Assembly: GCA_016220175.1 (NCBI GenBank)
Contig: JACRHZ010000030.1
Span: forward strand, 1-40,723
Origin: Candidatus Peregrinibacteria bacterium
GTDB lineage: Bacteria > Patescibacteriota > Gracilibacteria > CAIRYL01
DNA: 40,723 nt
Direction of reading: 5' to 3'
Made by a program: the position numbers and the translations under genes. The stretch's first letter is position 1. Every line of letters begins with the position of its first letter. Positions 32,635 through 40,723 of the stretch are shown in pieces. Below the pieces are notes generated by a model, which searched no databases, was not told where the DNA came from, and saw only the letters and a program-made list of their open reading frames with translations.

Positions 32635-33288
32635 CTACTTCCCGTGTGCTACGACCATTCCCCAAATTTTCTCATATCCATGCGATTTGAGAACTTTCGC
32701 ACATTCCATCATGGTGTTTCCTGTGGTGAGGACATCATCGACGAGAATGATCGGTGTGAGTGGACTAATTTTCTGTGCAATTTTTGTGTTTAATAAAAAG
32801 GCACTTGCAATATTTTCTTTTCGATCTTCTTTCGAAAGATGTGATTGATGCGGTGTATTTCGAGTGCGTTTTATGAGTTCGTATACTTTTATTTCCCCAC
32901 AAAAAATTTCAGAAAAAATTTTGGCAAGAAGTGCACTCTGATTAAATCCACGTTCATTTTTCCGAAGAAAATGAAGAGGAACAGGCACAAAAATCGCATC
33001 TTTTTGGATGTCCCACTCACGTATGCGTTTTTCAAAAAGTGGTTGCACATCATCAAGAATTCCAGTCGCGAATTCAAATTTTATTTTTTTCACCGCCGAT
33101 TGAATCAGCATATTTTCCCATCCGCTACAAACAAACACTTTTTCGAAATACTCAAGATGGTATGGCGGTGGCGATTTTTCAAGAATTATTTTGTTGAGAC
33201 ACTCTTTGCAAATCCAAAAATCTTCTTTTCCGCATTGGAGACATTCAGGAGGAAAAAAGAAAGACATGAATTGAGAGAAAATCTTCAT
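32635..33288 (-). CDS. comF: ComF family phosphoribosyltransferase-like protein
   Basis: This 217-residue protein has the N-terminal zinc-finger of ComF (CLQCGK...CKEC), the middle 'AVKKIKFEFATGILDDVQPL', 'FVPVPLHFLRKNERGFNQSA' and the PRPP-binding motif 'PIILVDDVLTTGNTM'. ComF proteins take part in DNA uptake for transformation in several bacteria. The pilin-type genes 5 kb away could belong to the same process, but this is only suggestive. The protein is complete and of normal length. Confidence 0.92.
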   Translation of the reverse strand: MKIFSQFMSFFFPPECLQCGKEDFWICKECLNKIILEKSPPPYHLEYFEKVFVCSGWENMLIQSAVKKIKFEFATGILDDVQPLFEKRIREWDIQKDAIFVPVPLHFLRKNERGFNQSALLAKIFSEIFCGEIKVYELIKRTRNTPHQSHLSKEDRKENIASAFLLNTKIAQKISPLTPIILVDDVLTTGNTMMECAKVLKSHGYEKIWGMVVAHGK

Positions 33289-33427
33289 AATGGGTCAGAT
33301 AATAATTTTTCTCATGAATGAACATAGAGAAATTGCTTCTTTCATTATGATGATGGAGATACTGTCTTGCAGTCGAGAATCAGTATGACCTGCGGCTATT
33401 GGCTTCTAAATTAGTCAAATTAAAATG

Positions 33428-33458
33428 TTATCTGTCGACGAACCTCGACAACAGATAA
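33428..33458. repeat. Hairpin near the gyrB end
   Basis: TTATCTGT (33428-33435) and ACAGATAA (33451-33458) enclose an inner CGA/TCG pairing. On the minus strand CATTTTAATTTG follows, so it may terminate gyrB transcripts. A TAGGCGG-type repeat (33465-33492) touches the gyrB stop. Bases 33289-33427 hold nothing recognised. Confidence 0.55.
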
Positions 33459-33489
33459 GGTTTCTGCTGACCACTGACGACTCTTCCGC

Positions 33490-36641
<3,152 letters not shown>

Positions 36642-36762
36642 AGGGAAATGAAGAAGACGTTTAGAAGTATACGAGAAAATAAGAAGAATTAAAAATATCT
36701 TTCGAGGGCGAAGAAATGAGAGTAAGATGCAAATAATTTAGATTTTTTTATACTTTTTTATT

Positions 36763-37539
36763 ATGTTAACGAAAAGCAAAAAACATAAATTACTTTTAAA
36801 ACTGAAGGAATACCAGAAAATGTATTTCAATAACAAAATTACTGATCTTGATGAGTCTGGGACAAGATTAATGATTAACTTCTTTCTTACTGATGTACTC
36901 GGTTTTACCCCAATAGAAGAGGTGAAGACAGAATATATGATTAGAGGCACATATGCTGATTATGTAGTTCAGAAAAAAGGTGTTCGTCATTTTTTAGTCG
37001 AAGTAAAATCACTGTCACTAGAACTTTCGGATAAACACCTGAGACAAGCAATCAACTATGGGGCAAATGAAGGAATTGAGTGGGCGTTGCTTACTAATGG
37101 AAAAAACTTTGAATTGTATAAAATTCTTTTTAACAAGCCTATTGAATCAAAAAAAATATTCACCATTGATTTAAGTTCTCAAGAATTGATCAAGGACAAT
37201 GTAGAGATTTTACAATATTTGCATACGGAATCTGTTGCAAAAAAAGGCTTAGATCTTCTTTGGGCTAAGCATGTAGCACTAGATCCTGCAAGTGTCGCAA
37301 GCTTACTGTATGCTCCACCAATTATTAATTTCATCAGAAGGGCATTAAAAAAGAAGTATAAAAATAATGTCTCTCCCGAAGAAGTAACAACGTCAATTAA
37401 TCAAATCATTTGTGAAGCAATTCAGCTTGATAACGTAAAACACATCAAATTTAGAAAAGAAAGAAAGAAAAAAAATGGTAATAATGATGAGAAAAACGTA
37501 AACATACAAATTCCCTGCCAGCCGCCAAGCATTGAGTGA
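36763..37539 (+). CDS. HsdR-N-terminal-like nuclease-fold protein (standalone)
   Basis: This 258-residue protein matches the type I restriction HsdR_N_2 domain. After an N-terminal helical part come 'RLMINFFLTDVLGFTPIEEV', 'YMIRGTYADYVVQKKGVRHF', 'LVEVKSLSLELSDKHLRQAI' and 'ALLTNGKNFELY'. The D...E-x-K pattern (D of ADYVV, EVK) is that of PD-(D/E)xK nucleases. No helicase part and no hsdM/hsdS lie nearby. The tail is Lys/Asn-rich. It may be a solitary nuclease or a nucleic-acid-binding protein. A TATACT box sits eight bases before its ATG, again pointing to a near-leaderless transcript. Confidence 0.75.
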   Translation: MLTKSKKHKLLLKLKEYQKMYFNNKITDLDESGTRLMINFFLTDVLGFTPIEEVKTEYMIRGTYADYVVQKKGVRHFLVEVKSLSLELSDKHLRQAINYGANEGIEWALLTNGKNFELYKILFNKPIESKKIFTIDLSSQELIKDNVEILQYLHTESVAKKGLDLLWAKHVALDPASVASLLYAPPIINFIRRALKKKYKNNVSPEEVTTSINQIICEAIQLDNVKHIKFRKERKKKNGNNDEKNVNIQIPCQPPSIE

Positions 37540-37589
37540 AAAATCAAGTAGCAATCAAGATGATTTCTCCCGAAAAGGTCGGCTGTGAA

Positions 37590-37612
37590 CCACAAAGTGG
37601 AGCCTTTGGCTC
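37590..37612. repeat. Two contiguous mini-hairpins
   Basis: CCACAAAGTGG and GAGCCTTTGGCTC share one base and form two small stem-loops, between the HsdR-N gene and the iteron operator. No T-tract. Confidence 0.6.
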
Positions 37613-37633
37613 AGGCGACTCTCGATGGAATCA

Positions 37634-37719
37634 GTTGTCAATCTGGTTGTCAATTAAAATAATTTGGTTGACAATTGGTTGTCAATTAAATATAATGGAG
37701 TTGTCAATTAGTGGACAAC
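37634..37719 (+). promoter_or_regulatory. Consensus promoter within helically phased iterons
   Basis: GTTGTCAAT occurs at 37634, 37646, 37678 and 37700, with the variant GTTGACAAT at 37667. The start-to-start distances are 12, 21, 11 and 22 bases, that is one or two helical turns. The last copy forms an inverted repeat with GGACAAC (37713-37719). A perfect promoter lies within: TTGACA (37668-37673), 17 bases, TATAAT (37691-37696). A regulator bound to all copies would cover the promoter and start codon. Confidence 0.85.
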
Positions 37720-38778
37720 ATGATTTCAAAAACGAAAATACTCCAATTGGCTCAGAAAAGAGGAAAGATCAGAACTTCCGATATCGTGAAGGAATTTCAT
37801 GTTTCCCGGCAATATATTCATCGCTTGACGCAAGAACTGGTCGAAAATCACGCTCTTATCAAGATTGGAACAACAAGATCTGCTTTTTATGTTCTTCTGG
37901 AATACGCGAAGAAACATCAGAAAATATTTCCTTTCCGTTACGCCAAAACATTTCCAAATGTTGCTCTTCAGGAAGACAGGGTTTTTGAGCAAGTGAGGAC
38001 TGCATTTCCTCCATTCAAAAAGCTTCCAGAAAATATCCAAAGCATTTTTACCTACGGATTTTCTGAAATGCTGAATAATGCCATCGAACATTCTGAGTCA
38101 AAGAATATTCGTATAAAAGTCGCTCTTCAAAAGAAAATTTTATCATTTTGTATTGATGATGTTGGAGTAGGAGTTTTTCGAAATATCATGCAGAAGCGAA
38201 AATTGCACTCTGAACTTGAGGCAATCCAAGACCTTCTCAAAGGAAAAACGACAACGATGCCAAAATCTCACTCGGGAGAAGGAATATTCTTTACTTCAAA
38301 AGTCTGTGATCTGTTTATTCTTGAGAGTTTTGGACATCAGCTGATCGTGAATAATGAAATTCCCGATGTATTTGTGAGCACGGAGCAAAAAATAAAAAAT
38401 GGGACAAGAGTTGTATTTCAGATCAAAATTTCCTCACAACGCCACTTGAATGATGTTTTCAGTCTTTACACCAATATTGGCGCGGAGAGTGATTATGGCT
38501 TTGATAAAACGGAAATACGAGTGAAGCTCTACACAGTAAGTGGAATTCATATTTCCAGATCTCAGGCGCGGAGAATTCTTTCTGGTCTCGAAAAATTCAA
38601 AATCATCATCTTCGATTTTGAAAAAGTTCCCCTTGTTGGACAGGCATTCGCTGATGAAATTTTTCGCGTTTTTCAAAATAAAAATCCACACATACGTCTC
38701 GAAACAGAGAACATGAATGACGGCGTGAAATTTATGATTGAGCGTGCGAAAAATGAGGCAAAAATTCCAAAGTCATAG
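37720..38778 (+). CDS. HTH-HATPase-DUF4325 regulator
   Basis: The protein is 352 residues from ATG 37720 (GTG 37711 adds three). A DeoR-like helix-turn-helix (about residues 1-60; 'RTSDIVKEFHVSRQYIHRLT') leads into a GHKL/HATPase domain. That domain has the N-box 'FSEMLNNAIEHSESKNI', the G1 'DDVGVGVF' and a G2-like 'SHSGEGIFFTSKVCD'. A C-terminal DUF4325, STAS-like domain follows ('ISRSQARRILSGLEKFKIII', 'DFEKVPLVGQAFADEIFRVF'). This unites the parts of a SpoIIAB/SpoIIAA-like kinase and antagonist with DNA binding in one chain. It probably binds the iterons at its own promoter. No partner kinase or sigma factor is adjacent. Confidence 0.85.
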   Translation: MISKTKILQLAQKRGKIRTSDIVKEFHVSRQYIHRLTQELVENHALIKIGTTRSAFYVLLEYAKKHQKIFPFRYAKTFPNVALQEDRVFEQVRTAFPPFKKLPENIQSIFTYGFSEMLNNAIEHSESKNIRIKVALQKKILSFCIDDVGVGVFRNIMQKRKLHSELEAIQDLLKGKTTTMPKSHSGEGIFFTSKVCDLFILESFGHQLIVNNEIPDVFVSTEQKIKNGTRVVFQIKISSQRHLNDVFSLYTNIGAESDYGFDKTEIRVKLYTVSGIHISRSQARRILSGLEKFKIIIFDFEKVPLVGQAFADEIFRVFQNKNPHIRLETENMNDGVKFMIERAKNEAKIPKS

Positions 38779-38846
38779 ACATTTTCCAACCAAATTTTCT
38801 ACAACTCAAAAAGAGAGCACACTTGTAAACATGCTCCTGAAGAGAG

Positions 38847-38906
38847 ATCCCGGATATTTCTCGCTTCGCTCAAAATTCCGGGATGACACACGCTTCGCGT
38901 GCGTCA
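38847..38906. repeat. Two adjacent palindromes at the rpsJ end
   Basis: ATCCCGGA/TCCGGGAT (38847-38884) encloses a GCGAAGC-type inner stem. TGACACACGC-ttc-GCGTGCGTCA (38884-38906) follows without a gap. The second begins, on the minus strand, with the TGA stop of rpsJ; its one DNA mismatch becomes a G-U pair in that RNA. They probably end the tuf-rpsJ transcript. Confidence 0.85.
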
Positions 38907-39248
38907 CTTCTCCGTAATCATCTTCACCGAAACATCTACACCAGCAGGAAGGTGAAGATTGGAAAGCGCTTCGATGGTTTGTGGCGTCGCATCACTTAAA
39001 TCGATCAGTCTTTTATGTGTGCGAATCTCATACTGCTCGCGTGAATCCTTGTGTACAAATGTAGATTTATTGAGAGTTATTTTTTTAATATGGACTGGAA
39101 GCGGTACAGGACCAGCGATAATCGCCCCTGTTCGGGATACTGTTTCCAAAATAGTTCTGCACGCTTTGTCGATGACGGTGTGGTCAAAACTCTTCAATGT
39201 AATTCGAATTTTTTGAAGTTGAGGAGCGGTGGGGGATTTTGTAGCCAT
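38904..39248 (-). CDS. rpsJ: Ribosomal protein uS10
   Basis: This 114-residue protein shows the S10 signatures '[20 protein letters not shown]', '[20 protein letters not shown]' and '[20 protein letters not shown]'. S10 is part of the 30S head and also the NusE antitermination partner. In most bacteria it heads the S10 operon (rplC next); here it is followed by palindromes and a foreign gene, so it is separated from the rest of the operon. It lies 70 bases after tuf, with a hairpin between. Confidence 0.97.
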   Translation of the reverse strand: MATKSPTAPQLQKIRITLKSFDHTVIDKACRTILETVSRTGAIIAGPVPLPVHIKKITLNKSTFVHKDSREQYEIRTHKRLIDLSDATPQTIEALSNLHLPAGVDVSVKMITEK

Positions 39249-39283
39249 TTTTTTAAAGATCTAAAGAAAAAACAAATTTCTTC

Positions 39284-39310
39284 CTCCCTTCCAAAGAAAG
39301 CGGAAGGGAG
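39284..39310 (-). terminator. Hairpin between tuf and rpsJ
   Basis: CTCCCTTCC and GGAAGGGAG make a perfect 9-bp stem with a 9-base loop, directly after the tuf stop. GAAGAAATTTGTTTTTTC follows in the direction of transcription. It may be a partial terminator, lowering rpsJ expression relative to tuf, or an RNA-processing site. Confidence 0.6.
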
Positions 39311-39318
39311 ATAGAAGC

Positions 39319-40515
39319 CTATTTGAGAATTTTGGTAACAACTCCTGCTCCAACAGTTCGACCTCCTTCTCGAATAGCAAATTTTGTCTGATCTGTAAGA
39401 GCGATAGGGCAACCAAGTTTCACCGTCATTTTGATGTTATCTCCCGGCATTACCATTTCTACTCCGTCTGGAAGAGTGATTTCACCGGTAACATCTGTTG
39501 TTCGGATATAAAATTGAGGCTTGTATCCCTTAAAGAATGGAGTATGTCTTCCTCCTTCATCCTTGGAGAGTACATAAACCTCAGACTCAAATTCTGTATG
39601 AGGAGTAATTGAGCCCGGCTTTGCGAGAACTTGTCCTCGCTCAATTTCCTCACGCTCAATTCCTCGAAGCAGCACTCCCACGTTGTCTCCGGCCTGTCCT
39701 TGATCGAGAAGCTTTTTGAACATTTCCACTCCGGTAACCGTTACCTTGCGTGTCTCACGAATTCCAACGATCTCCACCTCATCATTTACCTTTACAATTC
39801 CGAGCTCAATTCGCCCAGTTGCTACAGTTCCTCGTCCTTTGATTGAGAAAATGTCTTCGATCGGCATGAGGAATGGCTTGGAAAGTTCTCGAACCGGAGT
39901 AGGAATATATGTGTCGAGAGCATCTGCAAGCTCCATGATACACTTTGTCGCTTCATCGTTATCTGGATTTTCAAGCGCCTTGAGAGCGGATCCTTTAATG
40001 AATGGAATTTCAGTTCCTGGGAATTCATATTTTGAGAGAAGTTCTCGAAGCTCCATTTCGACGAGATCGAGAAGCTCTGGATCATCCACCATATCCACTT
40101 TGTTAAGAAATACCACAATACATGGAACTCCCACCTGTCTTGCGAGGAGTATATGCTCTCTTGTCTGTGGCATTGGACCATCTGCAGCAGAACACACAAG
40201 AATAGCACCGTCCATCTGAGCTGCACCAGTAATCATGTTCTTTACGTAGTCAGCATGTCCGGGACAATCAACGTGCGCATAATGTCTCTTTGCTGTTTCA
40301 TACTCAACATGCGAAGTAGAAATAGTAATACCGCGTGCCTTCTCTTCAGGTGCATTGTCAATTTGATCAAAAGCTTTGGCAACATTTGTACCTCCAATTT
40401 TTTTTGAAAGGACTGTTGTGATGGCAGCAGTAAGAGTGGTCTTCCCATGATCTACGTGTCCAATTGTTCCCACGTTCACATGAGGCTTGGTTCGCTGAAA
40501 TACATTGTCAGCCAT
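39319..40515 (-). CDS. tuf: Elongation factor Tu
   Basis: This 398-residue GTPase brings aminoacyl-tRNA to the ribosome. It has G1 [10 protein letters not shown]3 DCPGHADY, G4 'NKVD', G5 'GSALKA', the switch region '[20 protein letters not shown]', and domains 2 and 3 of normal length ('[20 protein letters not shown]', '[19 protein letters not shown]'). It is complete. It has its own consensus-like promoter 35 bases upstream and is followed by rpsJ. The IS5-like element begins 86 bases upstream, where fusA would often be found. Confidence 0.98.
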   Translation of the reverse strand: MADNVFQRTKPHVNVGTIGHVDHGKTTLTAAITTVLSKKIGGTNVAKAFDQIDNAPEEKARGITISTSHVEYETAKRHYAHVDCPGHADYVKNMITGAAQMDGAILVCSAADGPMPQTREHILLARQVGVPCIVVFLNKVDMVDDPELLDLVEMELRELLSKYEFPGTEIPFIKGSALKALENPDNDEATKCIMELADALDTYIPTPVRELSKPFLMPIEDIFSIKGRGTVATGRIELGIVKVNDEVEIVGIRETRKVTVTGVEMFKKLLDQGQAGDNVGVLLRGIEREEIERGQVLAKPGSITPHTEFESEVYVLSKDEGGRHTPFFKGYKPQFYIRTTDVTGEITLPDGVEMVMPGDNIKMTVKLGCPIALTDQTKFAIREGGRTVGAGVVTKILK

Positions 40516-40550
40516 AGAAGAATGAAAAAGGAATAAAAAAAGCAGGGGAG

Positions 40551-40579
40551 ATTCTACCAGGCGGTGCTCTAGGTGTCAA
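40551..40579 (-). promoter_or_regulatory. tuf promoter
   Basis: On the minus strand TTGACA (40579-40574), a 17-base spacer and TAGAAT (40556-40551) form a strong promoter. Its -35 box is only 21 bases from the end of the insertion element at 40601. Confidence 0.8.
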
Positions 40580-40600
40580 AAGAAATTTTGAATTTTGAAT

Positions 40601-40723
40601 GGCTTTGTTGCACAAATCATAATATAGAGACTCAGGAAAGAGCAATTTTCTTTTTCTAAGGTTTTCATACTATTTTGTAACTTTTTGGCATTCCGAGAGC
40701 AGTCATACTATTCAAAGCAGAAC
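40601..40723 (-). mobile_element. End of an IS5/IS903-like insertion sequence
   Basis: GGCTTTGTTGCACAAATC (40601-40618) closely resembles the IS903-type terminal inverted repeat, which starts GGCTTTGTTG. A transposase C-terminus reads toward it and stops 47 bases inside. The other end is outside the window. Confidence 0.7.
40665..40723 (-). CDS. IS5-family transposase, C-terminal fragment
   Basis: The last 18 complete codons, SALNSMTALGMPKSYKIV, end at TGA 40665. The 'LNxMTxLGMPxS' ending is common in IS5-family transposases. Together with the terminal repeat beyond it this supports an IS5-group element entering the window from the right. Catalytic residues are not visible. Confidence 0.65.
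   Translation of the reverse strand, partial: SALNSMTALGMPKSYKIV

Noticed and set aside
36763-37539. Complete type I restriction system
   Set aside because: Only an HsdR-N-like domain is present; there is no helicase part, hsdM or hsdS in the window.

Overview
The window looks like a piece of an AT-rich, streamlined bacterial chromosome of the Candidate Phyla Radiation (Patescibacteria); a Peregrinibacteria-like lineage is my best guess. The reasons are: housekeeping genes packed with almost no spacing, few Shine-Dalgarno sequences, many short palindromic intergenic repeats, a Cys-rich zinc-ribbon family common in CPR genomes, and a pseudopilin cluster. TGA is used as a normal stop (GH1, aroC, rpsJ, trmB-like), so the genetic code is standard and not the TGA=Gly code of Gracilibacteria/Absconditabacteria. 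The assignment is inference; no 16S rRNA or tRNA gene was recognised. Both window edges lie in transposase genes (IS30-like at the left, IS5-like at the right).

Layout. 1-7.6 kb: IS30 fragment, RDD membrane protein, DciA-like protein, GH1 glycosidase translationally coupled to an SLH-CAP surface protein, then a minus-strand operon of a truncated mutS, a GNAT acetyltransferase and aroE, plus small membrane proteins. 7.6-9.2 kb: a GC-rich island carrying one unknown anchored protein. 9.2-16.6 kb: carA, hflX, a HU-type protein, a large (p)ppGpp hydrolase (RSH) fused to a 10-helix EamA-type membrane domain, and an S41 processing protease. 16.6-23.3 kb: flavodoxin-fold oxidoreductase, HTH-transmembrane protein, the dnaG-rpoD-greA information-processing operon, and rplJ-rplL with an L10 leader and a visible attenuator. 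23.3-25.3 kb: a Tat-signal protein of unknown function and a second GC-rich patch with a 40-residue basic protein behind a structured leader. 25.3-29.1 kb: four pseudopilin-type genes, one fused to a seven-bladed LVIVD propeller, behind a TrmB-type regulator. 29.1-33.3 kb: Cys-rich zinc-ribbon protein with decayed copies, an undecaprenyl-phosphate sugar transferase and comF. 33.5-40.7 kb: gyrB, aroC, an HsdR-N domain protein, an HTH-HATPase-DUF4325 regulator behind a helically phased operator, rpsJ, tuf and the IS5-like end.

The most notable items are: (1) the RSH-EamA fusion, with an intact hydrolase and a degenerate synthetase domain; (2) palindromic repeats of several families whose outermost bases supply the stop codon of the neighbouring gene, repeated at about eight genes; (3) the pilin-propeller fusion; (4) the phased-iteron promoter of the HTH-HATPase-DUF4325 gene; (5) two GC-rich small loci that each sit behind a consensus promoter and a hairpin-rich leader of about 230 nt; and (6) a MutS that ends cleanly before its ATPase domain.

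Surface and envelope functions (SLH-CAP protein, pseudopilins with propeller, sugar transferase, S41 protease) fit a cell that lives attached to others. The shikimate genes aroE and aroC and carA show that some biosynthesis is retained. Regulation seems to use sigma70-type promoters with TACAAT/TATAAT -10 boxes, several so close to the start codon that leaderless mRNAs are likely.
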